This document shows, piece by piece, positions 47,721 through 61,300 of a stretch of DNA of 64,000 bases (position 1 is the first letter of the stretch; each line of letters starts with the position of its first letter). The stretch is from Sphagnum compactum. Taxonomy: Eukaryota > Bryophyta > Sphagnopsida > Sphagnales. The stretch spans positions 11,408,001 to 11,472,000 of the forward strand of contig OZ234504.1 in assembly GCA_965153455.1 (NCBI GenBank), written 5' to 3'. The translations under genes were made by a program, and so were the position numbers. The notes under the pieces were generated by a model that was not told the origin of the DNA, searched no databases, and was given only the letters and a program-made list of their open reading frames with translations.

Positions 47721-50700
47721 GTCAGTAAGGGCGAGCAGGTACCTTGTGGGGGGACCTAGGCATTTTACTTTCTGTAAGACTTAGGTACCCTATTAGCCAG
47801 GTCAGCAAACTGGGCAGGTGATGGGAGGGCAGGAATTAAAATGCAAGAAAAATAAAAATCCTTGTTCAGTAAGTAAAGAAAAATAAAATTAAAATTGTAT
47901 AATTGCACACTCAATTATACAATTGTTATTTTGTGGTTTATTTTTAACTTTAAAGAAGTCTTTAGAAATCTTTATTTGGCTTAAGGACATTTTTTTTCCT
48001 TTTTCAAAAAAAAAAATTGGTCTTTTTTTAAAGACAATTTATTTACATTAATTATGAAATAATTTTGTCAAACCCATCTGAACACCTAATTTAAAACCCA
48101 AAGATCAAGATTTTAAGTGTTAACTAATGTACTAGTCATGTTTGGTAATATCATCTTCAAGTTTTCCTACTCCATGAAATGTTCATGTCAAATGTTGGGA
48201 AGCACAATGAATAGGTAGATAGTGAAGCTCGGGAATATATTTGGAGCCATGAAAACCTTTCAAATAATGGTCATTGGAAGATGAATTTGTCATGTTAGAC
48301 ATTTATGATATTTTATACCAATCGAAATGGAAAATGTCTCATATTAAGGGAAGCTAATACTAGAGAATACGTGGAGAAATTACCACTACCATTCTTGAAT
48401 TAAATTTTTTTTGCTCTCTGAAATGATTTTATTTTGTGACATAATAGAAATTTTCATAAAGTATCTCATGGGATGAAATTTCTCAATTAGAGGTTCAAAA
48501 TAGGCAACAATGATTTAAATAAGTGAGCATTAAATTATATAATTAATTTTCTTCAGATGTTACAATTAAGATCAAACTATTTATTGCACTTTCACAAATA
48601 TTTTAAAAAGTTTGGTTTTGAATGTGATTCCCACGAAAATTTTGAAACAAATAGCCAAAGGATAATTTTCAATACAATTGCATTAAATATAAATTATAGC
48701 ACAATTCAACAATTTCATGTTAAATTTTATTATTTAATCAATTTTTAAAAACTTTATAGATAACATGAAAGAGGGGGTGACAAAATGAAAACTACTAACA
48801 ATGGGTTGGACTAAGTACAACTTTAAGGAAAGTATAACAATTGATTATCTACAAATGATTGGGATTTGGGAAGGAAAGAAAACCAATGGTTAGGTGAAGA
48901 AAGGAAAGGTTAACAATTCATGGATAAATATAAGTTCGTGACCTTGATTTGTTGGCCACGTTCAATTAAATCATTTTATGAATTCAGTCTAATATTTTCA
49001 TTAATTAGAGTAGAATGTCCCATCACTTATCAAAAGGCAATGAACGGACATTTGTTTAGTGGTTTACAATACTAGTATTAATTCTTGTTTATGGGCATAA
49101 GCATGGTAAACTATGCTAGTCATTGACACTTGCTACTTTTTTGGAAAGTATCCATAAACTATGTTTTAATATATTAAATTCATGAATATTATTTAAGTCA
49201 ATGATCAACAATTAGAAATTTTTTAACTTCATTGCATAATATTGAAAAACCACATGTTTTAATTTGAATTTAAATACATTTTTTGAGATGCAAGTATTGG
49301 AAAGTATGTGTCACAATTTTGTAAAATAGAATTACAAATACATGAAAGTAAAACATCAATTACAATTATTATATTTTCAAGTTGATAAAGCTTTAGTGTG
49401 TATGGATATAGTTTTAAATTTTCATATCATGGTCATAATCTATCAAAGTTTTAATGTAAAATTTGAACAATCAACCAATTTAAAACATATTTTTCATCCA
49501 TTTTTCTAATATAATTTTTTTTCAAACTTTATGTTCAACTTACAATAAACTCAATGAAAAGCTCTATGATTTCAAAATACAATTCAAATAGGTTTTTAAT
49601 ATCTTTTTGAATGTGAATGTTGAAAAGAAATTGTTTTTGAAATTAAATCTTCTTAGGACTATTTTTTGGGTATATTTTATTATGCTTGGAACCTTATATT
49701 GATTATTGTTCAAATGAACACCCATGATTGAACGTTCGGCCAAAAATTTTGTGTTCTAGAATTTATAAAATGCAAAATGCCGTTGGATATTTAATGTTCA
49801 AAAATAAGGGTTAAAATGCTCAACTGTAAACAAGGAACATTTTGGAGCACATACTTTTTTTTTGCTTTTGTGCAATTTTTTGTTTAGTAACAAAGGTCCA
49901 AGGTAACATTAGTTAAAAATGAAATGATTGTTAATTTGAAATTTCATGCATCAAAAAAAAAAACCAACTGTTTGGGAATGTTTCCTTGGGTGACCAAAAA
50001 ACAAAAAACATAACATACAAATAAAGAAATTGGCTCGTGCTAGAATAAATCACACACAAGAAACATTCCATTAAAACAAAGAGGACAACTTTGGATACCA
50101 TTGGATCAAAAACCAAGTAAATCCATTAAAAACTTTCCCACCAAAATTAATATATGGCATTTTCCCACCAAAAGTCATGAAGCAACAAGGTAAAGGTAGA
50201 TACCACGTAGCTTTGCATTACAATCCTATTGTAAAACCTTGTAATTTTAGATTAAGCATGTCACATCAAGGTGAAAGTTCATTGCAAGAGGTTCAAATTT
50301 TTTTTAAAAGATTACAATCTGGGATCAATAAGGGATTAAACAATAATTTAATTACAACTGAGATCAAGAAGGTAGTCGAAATTGACCCTAATGCAAGGGA
50401 TATGAAGAAAGAAGTCCTTACTACATTTGAGATTAGGGAAAAAGTAGAAAAAATTCCTATTGCATTTATAGTTGATGAGGAGGTATAAAAGCTTGAAGGA
50501 ATAGAAATAGTGTAAAAAAAGGTAGAGTTGAGTGGTATACCAAAGTTGTACAAAAATACAATATCAAGTACTCAAACCACTTCTATTATTGTTGGATTCC
50601 ACAATCAACACTCCTAAAGCAACCATTGTATTCTAGTAATAATGTCAATTGTATATTTCATTTTTTCCTTACAAGTCGCACCTTGAGATACATTCCAATT

Positions 50701-51190
50701 GCTTGCACATCCATAACTAACGTTACATTAGATTGGGTTGACTTTGTTGAATTTTATGAACTTCTTGTTTCAAGTGAAGAGCTAGAAACCCATGCACTTT
50801 AACATTGTCCATATCTAACACATTTTTTGATTTCTTGGTCTTCATATAGGAAGCACAAATTCGTACCTCTAGTAGGACTTCAATAAACACCCCCAAGTGT
50901 TTGGAGGTTAAGACTATGAGGAATAGGGTTAAAATGAGTGCACCAATGCACGGTTGGGCCTTGCAACAATCATCACAACGTGCTAGGGGTGCACCATTAA
51001 CAAACTGCATTGTAACACATTTGAATGTGCCACAAAAGTGATGAAGTGACATTTCTGGTACCACTTGTGCAGAGCAAGAGAATCGACATCCACAACTTGT
51101 CACCTCGGTCACCCCAACAATGCAAGAGATTCCACAATCACAACTAGCTCAAGCACTAACACAACAACAATGCCATCCTCCATATTATAA
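47721..51190. other. AT-rich intergenic DNA
   Basis: The open frame 50177-50488 (103 residues, with STLQEVQIFF-like SSLQEVQIFFKRLQSG and KVVEIDPNARDMKKEVLTT) has plausible protein composition but matches nothing I know. Stops follow at once. The rest is non-coding AT-rich DNA. Confidence 0.35.
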
Positions 51191-51194
51191 ATAC

Positions 51195-52440
51195 AAAGGT
51201 CAACCAGAACTAATAGAGTACTTAATGCAACTAAGCGGGCCAAATGGGTAGATCAACATCTAGAAGATGCCATGGACATAGTGGAGAAGGGACACACTTC
51301 TTTGTGAAAGGCATCCAAGTATTGGAACATTCCACTTACTTCACTTTTAAATCATCTCAATTGTAGAACCAAAAGTAGGAAAATGGGACCCCAAGGTGTC
51401 CTAATAGAATAGGAAGATGTAGCAATTGTCACTTGCGTTTTGAACATGTAGATTGTTGGATTATCTATCACCTTGCAATAATTGAAGCTAAAGGTTGCTA
51501 AAGTCACACAAACTAAGCCTACCCCATTTCAAAACGATGTTCCAAGAGTAAGCTAATGGTATTTGTTTAAAAATTGTCATCCAAAGATTAATATTCAATT
51601 TAGAATAGGACTGGAGGTTTTTTAGGGCAAAAGGACTTATTAGGGAAGCATGCCATACCTTCTATTCCAATTTGGAAAACTTGCACACACAACATAGATA
51701 TGCATTAAAGCACATTTGGAATTAAAACGAGATGGGAATTCAGGCAGGGTGTTAATCTAATGCTAAAATTTTGGCTAGGTGAGGCTCATGAGATGTTTAC
51801 AACACCATCCTTAAATCTTGGTAATGGTTGATTATGAATTGTGTTGTTAACATTACAAGGGCAACATTGCTTGCATTTTACATTTTCGAAAGTCTAAGGA
51901 TGGAAGAAGACTACATTCTATATTGTAGACCAAGAACATGCATGGTAATGTAGAAAAAGGCTTGGATGATAATTTACCTTTTCAAGTAATGGCTGGTTTT
52001 TTTCTATAGATTTGTTCAAGAGGGGGTTTTCCAAATGAATTGACATCTTTTGATTCTAGATGGGCATGGTTTTCACGTTACAATATAAGCATTGGAACAA
52101 GCAGCAAAAGTTGGGTTAGACATGGTCACCTTACTTCACATGCGCTGCAACCATTGGATGTCAACAACTTCAAACCATTCAAAACAACTTTTAGGAAAAA
52201 AAATGATTCTACCATGGCAAAAAACAATTATCTTGAACTAGACAAAGTTACATTAGTAGCATGGGTGGACAAGGCCTTGCAACAATCCTCGAAAAAGGAA
52301 AACATAAAATTAGGGTTTAGGGTTTTTGGAATCTAACCATTAAATCTTGTAGTCATGGTTGGAAAATTTGGTCCAGGTGATGTATTCACTATAGCAAAAG
52401 AAGAGGAGCATGAACTTTCATACAATTTAGGTGCAATAAA
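51195..52440 (+). mobile_element. Broken pogo/Tigger-like DDE_1 transposase element
   Basis: Across frame changes and stops the domain order of a pogo-like protein is complete. A psq-type HTH at the start (RAKWVDQHLEDAMDIVEKGH, SKYWNIPLTSLLNHL near 51240-51360) is followed by KMGPQGVLIE and VAIVTCVLNM near 51380-51450. Next come the Tc5-type HTH end (about 51480-51600) and a FYIF/GxR-type core. The DDE_1 piece has LDGHGFHVT near 52055, then SHALQPLDVNNFKPFKTTFR, KNNYLELDKVTLVAWVDKAL and KLGFRVFGI at 52135-52335. The catalytic first Asp is kept in LDGHG, and a stop and frameshift lie just after it. The neat domain order suggests a fairly recently dead copy. Confidence 0.75.
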
Positions 52441-55400
52441 TGAGTTTTGAGGCTACCATGTTTGTGTCTACCATTGCCTCATCTCATCTCATCTCATTTC
52501 ATCTTTGTGTTTGAGTTTTCTACAAGAAGTTGATGCCTCAATGACAATGACGATGGCCAAGTTACCCCCATGCCACATATTTTTATTCCTTGAAAGTGAG
52601 CAACTACTTCTCTATTGCCATCGTTGCTCATTCTCTCTCCTTTATTCCCTAGCTTTACTTTACTCCACATACCTCACTCCCTGTTTTCATCTTACCCCCC
52701 TTGTTTTCACCATACTCCTTGTCTTTATTTCACTTTGTCTTTACCTTACCCCCTTGTTTTTACCATATTCCATGTATATCCCTTACTCCTTGATATACAT
52801 GTGTTTCTTCCTTCTATTATTTAGATCTTTCCTCTCTAACTAACCACTAGAACCCACCACAAACCCTCCTTCACTTATCGTACTTGAGTGGAAGGTTGCA
52901 ATTTTGTTGGGACATGCTTAACAAGCTACATTTTTACCCTTTTTTGTTATCTAACATTTTTCTATCGTGCATGAGTGATTCCTAAGCCAAACCCCATGTA
53001 ACCTAGAGGATGAATTTGATACCTTATTCGGAAGTTATTGTGAAATCTTTCACTAGCAGCCTTAATAGAAGTAACAAACCATGCTTCATTAAACTTAGTT
53101 TTATCCTCTTTCTCAATTCTCCTTTGAGTTGTTTATTTAGCCTAGGTGAGCTGTGCACCTTCAGCCTTTCTAAACCTTTTCTTTTCCCTTTCTTTAATTT
53201 TATGTTTCCTTAGTTTATTTGCAATTTCTTTGTCCATAGCATTTTGTTTTAAAACAACCAAATATTGGTCTGATGTTACCACATGTGAACTGGAGTAATC
53301 CATTAGTGGTTCGTTGTGTTACTTTGTCTTCTCCTGAACTTGGTAATGCATGCAATGCAAAGTAGGTGAATTAATCTAACTTCTTCACTTTGATTTAAAC
53401 CAATTAGATCTTCTAACTCTAGAGTAATATCTTCCAAATCCACCACCAATTGATCTTCTTTATGGTTGTTTATTGTTGTGCCAAGAGTATTTGACATTTC
53501 AACATAGTAACGTGGCATGGGTGAAGGGGGGCAATCAAGAGTAGTTAGAAGCTTTGCTTAAAAGGCCCTTATAATGTTCAGTTATTTTGTGGTAGCTTCA
53601 ACTTCATTGTTGTTACCCAAAACATGGCAGACCCAAACATGGCATGGTAGGCCCAAACATGGTAGACACAAATGGCAAATGATAGACAAAAAAAAGATGG
53701 TAGATGGTGATGTTTGTGTCAGTGCAATGGCCTTTAGTCTACTTCAACAGTGATGGCCTTCTATTTGTGTCAATAGTGATGGCCTTGTTGAAGAGGTTAT
53801 AGTGATGGCATCTTGGGCACATTGTGCACATAGACATTTAGTTTGCTAGACAAGTAACTCAGCCAAGGAGTTTGCTTGAAATATTACTAGTGTGTGGTGA
53901 AAAAACATTGGGGGGGATTGTCAACGAAGGAGAATCAACAAAGGATCGTTAGTAGGTTCTGGTGATGGCATCCTAGGCATTCATAGACAAACGTTGGCAA
54001 TAGACAATGCACATACATGCACAAAGAGTCAACAAGGGAGTGTTGGTGATGGTGGCATCGACATTGTTTTCCTAGAGAGGTGCATGAACGTAAGCAATGG
54101 TGTTGACATTGTCTTCTTGGAAAAACACACAAAATGCAAGCAATGGCATTTAAGAGGGACATAGAGACAAAGACTTCAGAGACGGAACATCCTGGGCTTT
54201 TTAGACCTGAACATACACATACTTAGAAAAAGAACATTGCGATGCTCCTTGTACTTGGACACACATAGATTCAAAGAAAGAGAATTGACTTCCTAAAGGT
54301 GACACAAACATTAGAGAAGGAGTAAAGACAAAGAAAGAAAGAATGATAAAGAAGGAAAGCTTGAAATAAACTTGAGGGAAAAAAATGAAAGAGAGAGAGG
54401 CAAGAAAAGGTTTGGACTCTGGAGAAAACTATGATGGCAACACCACAATGTTCTCTTATTAAATCTAGGGGGAGAACTATAAATTACCCCAAGTGCCGTC
54501 ATCAGGGTTGTCGATATTAAGGTATTAGGTTATTGTTCAAAAGATCCCTAATTCAAAACCCTAAATGCACTCGTGATTGTGTGGCTGCTATTGCAAATAT
54601 TTGGGCTTATTACAAGTTTTAAAAAAAATGAATGGTAATAAAAAAGAGTTTACACATAATTATATTATTAATTTCATGTTTATAAGAAGATAGCTCTTTT
54701 GACATAAGGTTTCAAATGTTTGTTCATAGGTAGTAAAATGCATGAAGATAAAAGTTTAATGTGTTTAATCCAACTTTTTCCAAACAATAAGACCCCTTTC
54801 ACTTTGGGGGTCATAACTTTCTCATTTGAGTTCAGAATCAAGTGTTATAAAAGCCTAGTAGTGCTATGGTTGAAGGGGCATTTAAACTTTTTAATGACTG
54901 ATTGCAAAAAAATGCACTGTTACTAAACTCTAGAAGATTTAGCTTTTAAATGTTTGCTCATTGGCCTTCTTACCCTATACATGTTTTTGTTGGTCATATT
55001 GTTTGCATGGTTTTTGTGATAATCCAATATGAAAGACGAATCACATCAAATCAAGCAAAGTAATGAAATCAAGTTATACATGTCATGCATGTCATAGCTT
55101 TGATATCATTCAAGCTTTGACATCTAGATGCCATTAGATTGTTGATATTCTCTTCTACTTGTAAATTGTGGTTCCATCATAAATTGTGCAAACACCTTGC
55201 AAATTTTTAGATAATGAAAGATAATATCATATTTTCAAGCTACTAGCCAAATATGAATGTACAACCTTCTTGTAGTGCAAACCAACTTATATGCTTGTCC
55301 TAAACAATTACAACTTAAGCATGAAGTGCAAAACTTAGTTTCAATACATGCTTGTCTTAAACAATTACAACTTAAGCATGAAGTGCAACACTTAGTTTCA

Positions 55401-56640
55401 ATACACATCTTTTCACAACTAGTGATTTTGTTGTCCCTCGAAACAAAACTTTTCATTCTCACTTGTTATGTTGTCCTTGGTTTTGTGAATGTTGAATTCT
55501 ATTCACATTATTAGCACAAAAATTAGCACAAAACTAGCAAGTGCCACATTCTTTCACTCTAACATTCTTTCAATTATTGTAACAAGGGTCTCATATGTAG
55601 GTAGATAGGTAGGAAAATAGGCAACTACTAGGTAAGTAGATGGTTTATACATTGGTAAAGGCTGTTTTTATTACCTACCTTCTAACAACCTGCTTGTGAG
55701 TTGTTAGTGGGTAGGTAGTAGAAAAAGCAAGTGAGCCTACCTGGGGGTAGTAAGGAGGCTAAAATGGTGAATTGTGGAGTTCAACAAGGTTGTAATTAGG
55801 GAATACTGTACCTACAACTAATGTTTGATACAAAATAATTCACAAAAGGTTTAGCCGAAAATGATATATATATATATTTATAATGATGTTTATTAAAATT
55901 GTTGAAATCGAACTTGATTGAGTTACGAATACAAATACACAATACAAGGTGCACTTTGAATACCTATTCCTCAATTGTCGAGAATTTGAAAAATTAAATT
56001 TAAAATTGTTGAAGCTCATTTGTAGAATAAATAAAATTTCGACAAAAAAGTTGCCAAACATTAGTTGTAAATATGGTAATTGTACCCCTAACATTATTTA
56101 AAACCCTGGAATAGGGGGTGTTTCAATTTTAGTGTGGAGCCCTAGTAATTAATGTGCTAGTTGGAGAATGATCAAACTTTTTATGAGTGGAAACGGATCC
56201 CTTTAATTTCATAAAACTTCCAAAACTCTTGTTTCTCAATGAAATCTTATTAGCCCCAAGTATATAACACTTTAATCAAGGCTTCAGTTGTTGCGCATCT
56301 GGCAATTGCACGTTAATTAGAATCCTAAAATGTTGCACATTAAAATCATAATCATTTCAATCCTTGGAGCAACTCTAGTGATATGTATTTGGGTTAATAG
56401 TATCGTTTATTCATATTCAAAATTTAATGTTAAATGTTTACCCCTCCCTCATTCAATAAATAATAAATTTTGATTAATATTTGAGAGAGCATTTAAATGT
56501 CACAAAAAAATGGATCAATTATAGTAGTTGACGAATCAATAATAGTCAATTTGTAACCAATCAATATGTTTGGCCAATTAAAAATAGTCATTTAAAAAAA
56601 TATTCACAATAACTTGCATGGATTTATAGACATTATTGGT
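52441..56640. other. Intergenic DNA with several low-complexity patches
   Basis: No gene is supported. 52600-52830 is a pyrimidine-rich patch of CCTTGTTTTYACCATA words. 53620-53700 repeats AAACATGG(C/T)AG. 53730-54130 repeats GTGATGGC. 54300-54420 is an A/G-rich patch. A 57-bp tandem duplication is listed separately. Confidence 0.4.
55292..55405 (+). repeat. Two-copy tandem repeat, period 57 bp
   Basis: TGCTTGTC starts at 55292 and 55349. Each unit contains AAACAATTACAACTTAAGCA and ends TTAGTTTCAATACA. The copies differ by about two bases, so the duplication is young. Confidence 0.9.
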
Positions 56641-56719
56641 GTCCAAGGTGGCCTACCCTTCACACCATCCAGACCCGAGCAGAATCCGGGCAGAACGGGC
56701 AGCACGGGCAGCAGAGGAC

Positions 56720-58353
56720 CCCCTTCTCTCTCTCTCGCTCTCGCGCGCGGCCGCGCTCGCGGCACAACACGTTGCTTTTGCTTCTCTCTGGCCCGCCGCT
56801 CTCTCTCTCTCTCTCTCTTCTCGCGTCCCTAATTCCACTTCCGACATTCTCCAGAGCCGCATTTGCAACTTCTTTCCATTCCTGTACAGTTTGCAATGTA
56901 CTTGCAAATTATTATTTTTGCAGCGAAATCTTCAATTCTTCAGTCTGCTTGCAAAGCACTTGTGTGTGCTTTTAGTGTCCGTTTCTGAAGCTTTTTGTAG
57001 TCGCAGATTTGCTTGCTCCGCGATCCTTCTCTCTGTCGTCTCTCTTTTCTTGCCGGCGGCATATTGAAGAGTAGCGTGTTTTCAATCCTGAATTTTTTTC
57101 TGAAGCTTTGTAGTTGTAGATTTGCTTGCCTCTCGATTCTTCTCTGTCTCTGTCTTTGTCTGTCTTTTCTTGTCAGCGAGATCTTGAAGAGTAGCGTGTT
57201 CTTAAGCAATTCTCAAGTTGTTTGTGGTTGACTCCCCAGTTATTTTCTAGTTTCTTAGAAGTTTGAGAAGTTCTGTGGATTTTTTTGTTTTTGTCTTTGT
57301 CTTGTGGCGTCTTGTGATCGTCTTCTTCTTCTGCCTCCTATTTCAGCTCAAATGATTCTCGCGCGGTGAATCAGAAAGTCTCATGTTTTTGGGGCTGCTA
57401 CTACTCTACGCACACATCCATTTCTTCTTTTGTGTGTGTCTTTTTTCTTGCTCAGGCCATTTCTCGTGCTTGGCGAGAAGGAACTGTTTTGTCTGAGAGT
57501 CGGTAATGGTGACGTTGGTGCGATCGAGGAAGGAGATGAGGAGGTTATATTGAGTGGAGCGTGGCGGTAATTTCAGGGCAGTGTGTGTTATCTGGGCTTG
57601 TCTCGCTTCTTCGCTCCCCGGAGCAGTAGCGTGCTTTGTCTTCCGAGGTAAGTGTATGCTTTTTCCTCTGTGGGATGTTCGCTTCTCTTTGAATGGACTT
57701 GCTCTTTTGGATCCGTTCCCGGTGTGCGTATTGTTATATAATCCAACGATGGCGTCAACCGGTTCATCAATGGCCGATAAACGAATTGTCATACTCCTCA
57801 TGGTAATTGTTGCATCTGCACTTGGGTCTCTGCAGTAATAGATGCAAGGATATAACTGTCTCGTTTGATCGATTGCGCTTCATTTAACCCTTGTGGAGTC
57901 GCTTGCGCTTTCTCACGTCTTCAAGAAAGTCCTGTTTTCTTTTTCTTTTTCTTTTTTTCAGTGATGGAATTTGCAGAGCTTATTATGGTTTGTGTGTAAG
58001 CTTATGATCACGGTGAGCTGCTGAGCTTGTAACCAACTTGTGTGGAGAAGGGAGAGTGTTCTTCAAAACAGGAAAGAAAAAGTATTGAAATTATCTCCAG
58101 TCAATACTGAATAGGTTAGAGAGACAGAGTCACAGAACAGAGAATGTACAACAGACAGACAGTAGCCAACTCAAGAAAAACTAGGGGAAAGGGAATCCAT
58201 GGATTGAGTTATGTTGCATCCGCACTTGATCCTCGTGCTCATGATCCTTCCCCCAGGAACTCATGGAATGGCTGATATGCTGCATGGAATGCAGGTGTGC
58301 ACACCGTGCGGGAGTGGTCTAGTAGTGGATGAGGGCGTGAGGGTTGAGGAGAA
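56720..58353 (+). promoter_or_regulatory. Likely promoter, 5'UTR and 5'UTR intron of the sugar-transporter gene
   Basis: CT-rich stretches at 56724-56745 and 56798-56822 stand in more GC-rich DNA and suggest a transcription-start region. A canonical donor CCGAG|GTAAGTG lies at 57648 and an acceptor AATGCAG at 58294, which would give a 5'UTR intron of about 650 bp ending 59 bp before the ATG. Long 5'UTR introns are common in plant sugar-carrier genes. The exact transcription start cannot be read from the sequence. Confidence 0.5.
56983..57207 (+). repeat. Two-copy repeat of about 116 bp in the 5'UTR region
   Basis: TCTGAAGCTTT starts at 56983 and 57099. Each unit then has GTAGT(C/T)G(C/T)AGATTTGCTTGC, a CTTCTCT.TGTC run, TTTTCTTG and TTGAAGAGTAGCGTGTT. 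Confidence 0.8.
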
Positions 58354-61300
58354 ATGATGATCAAGGGAGCACAAGGAGTAGCAATAGCAGCTGCCATTGG
58401 GAATTTGTTGCAGGGATGGGATGGTGGTGCTATTGCAGGTCTGTCTTGTTTGTGAACCCTCCTCCTCCCCACCCTACCACCCCTTTAATCCTCCTTTGCT
58501 ATTGCCTGTTCACTGTTCTTAGATTACTGAGTAGATTGCTACATATTCTTGGCCCCCTGATTCCTTTGCAAATTCTGAATTCTTTTCCTCCATTCTCTGA
58601 CACTCATAAGGGAATACACAACTGCATGGATTTGCCCATGAACCACTGTATGATGTTCACTATTGACAATTAATTCCTTCCTCAACAAGCTTGGCTGCCC
58701 ACTTATTGTGTGTTAAGATGCTCTATGGTCCCTGCTATTGCTATAATGTGAATTTACACTTGTTTGTCTTCCTACTCCCAGGTGCATTCTGCAGATCTGC
58801 AAAGCATTGCGTTACTGTGCAGTCTATCCCCTCAGCATGGATCTGTAAGGAAAATGATGTTACACATGTGTTCTATATTCTTGAAGCCACTTGTAGGTTT
58901 TGGGTTATTTGTCTACCTGTGCTTGGGCTGATATATAGTTGAAGGGGGCAGCACTGTTGCATGACGGAATGTATCTTCATGCACGGGTCTATCACCTCCT
59001 TCTCAGAGGTGCCATACTTCCAACTGTGCTGATTGTGGAAATGTGGTGGCCATGTCTAATCCCTCAAGGATCCTGAAAGTTTGGATGACTCTACCCATCA
59101 CTTGGGCAGATGATAGATGATTACATAACTTGCAAAGCATTGTGGCCAATCTAGTTTCTTTGTATGGGTGAATTTGGTGGTAATTTTCCAGAGTTAGATT
59201 GACATGAAGGACACCTGGAAAGCTGAAGAAGAGTTGGAAGACCTGTAAAGAATGCTCATTTCGAACTTTAAACTGGGTGCCAATTGGGTGTGTTTGTTGA
59301 AATCTGGATTTAGTGCATAATCTGCTGTCTCATCTCCATTATATCGGTGCTCTAGAAGATGTTGGAGGCAGTGCTTAACCTTGTAAATCAAAGGGAATTG
59401 GGTGTCTGAACAGTGGATTTATGTGGGGATGGGTGTGCAGGAGCGTTACTGTATCTGAAGCCAGAGTTTAATTTGGAGGCAACACCTGCGTTAGAGGGGT
59501 TCGTGGTGGCCTCAACTCTCATAGGCGCAGTTGCAAGTGTGACTGTGGCAGGGCCTTCAGCAGATTGGCTTGGTCGGAAGACTATGCTATGTGTTTCAGG
59601 CATATTATACTCAGTGGCTGCTCTGGTCATGTCATGGGCCCCTAGTGTTTACATTCTCATACTGGGTCGCATTTTAGTGGGCTCTGCAATTGGGCTAGCT
59701 GCCACAATTGCACCTATTTTGATATCTGAGTCAGCCCCAGCTGAGATTCGTGGACAGTTAGCAACACTGCCACAACTTATGGGCTCAGGTGGTCTGTTTC
59801 TTGCGTATGTGATGGATTTTGTACTCTCACTTCAAACCTCTGTGAACTGGAGGTTTATGCTCGGGATTTTGTCTGTTCCATCCATCCTATATGTACTCAT
59901 AGCAGTTCTGTTGTTACCTGAGTCTCCACGGTGGCTTGTTAGCAAGGGTCGCATGTTAGATGCCAAAATTGTTCTGCAGAACCTTCGTGGCAGGGACGAT
60001 GTAACAGGTTTAAATCCCTTTCCCCTTTTCCTGTGTTGTGGTCACATTGAATGTTGTTCAATTGGGGATGTACATCACACACAATGGAATATTGAACTTT
60101 TTTCTATTGTGGCTTCTTCATGCATTATTAGAGAAGATTATATTCAATTCAATTGTATTAGGTGGCTCTCTCTTGGAAACATGGTGGATGCTTTTAGGGC
60201 AGGCCTGTGAGCATTGTGCAGACAACTAGTTTGCTATGAAAATTTGAAACCATCATAATGCATCATTTGTATTTGGCTTCATCCCTGCAGGGGAGCTGAC
60301 ATTGTTGGTGGAAGGTCTTGGAGTGGGAGGAGAGACCCAACTTGAAGAATGGTTATTGAAGCCAGCTGACAGAGTGCTGGATGATGATGAAGAATCTGTC
60401 ATTGAGGAAGGCCAAATCAAGTTGTTTGGCCCTGAAGAAAGCAGCTGGTTTGCAACACCCATAACCGATGAATCAGGTTCCCATGCTCTTCTGTCACGCC
60501 ATGATAGTGGGCACCCTCTTGTCGACCCCATGGTGACTTTGCTTGGGAGCTTTCAAACTCCCTTTGATTATAACTTAACCTCTCGTGATGTTGCCACTGA
60601 AGATGACCAGAAAATTGAGCAGTGGGATGATGAATCTCAGACACCAAGACATGGTGACAGTGGGTTCTACTCTGATAACGACCTGGGCATGGTTGGGGAC
60701 TTTGATGAAACTCTGGATGCTCCATTACTTTCTGGGAACAAGTATGGATCTGCAAAGAGCCTCCCTCCTGTCTCTCGGAATGGTTCTCTTAGAGTGCAAG
60801 GGTTTTCACAGTCCAACTCCCGGGACAGGAGTGGGCAGCTTGGCCCTCTATCTCAGTCAAACTCCCGATTTTCACAATCGAACTCCAAAGGGATCTCTGG
60901 TTGGTTTTCTAGATCAAACTCAAGAAGTGTGGCACAGGATGGTGGAGTGCCTGAGTCTTTTGGAAGTGTGGGCATAGGGGGTGGCTGGCAGCTTGCGTGG
61001 CATTGGGAAGAGGGAGGTCCTGACGGTGAGGAAGGTGGGTTGAAGAGAGTGTTTCTTAGGGGTGACGGGGCTGAACTTTCCCACTTTACATCTGGCATGT
61101 CACTTCCAGGTGCTCCTCCTTCCATGGGTGAACCTGAGGCTTTCCAGGTAAATCTTTTACCTCGGAGTTTACTTTCTATCTCCATTTCTTTCGCAGACCT
61201 GTTCATACAAAGTAAGAGGGCTAGGAACTGGTTCTAATGAGATAGATTGTGCAGGCAGCTGTCCTGGTGAGCCATCCATCACAATATGGGAAGGAATTAC

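Noticed and set aside
56636-57067. 143-residue plus-strand frame rich in Leu/Ser/Arg
   Set aside because: It runs over the CT-microsatellite and repeat in the likely 5'UTR and has no domain; its composition follows the repeat.
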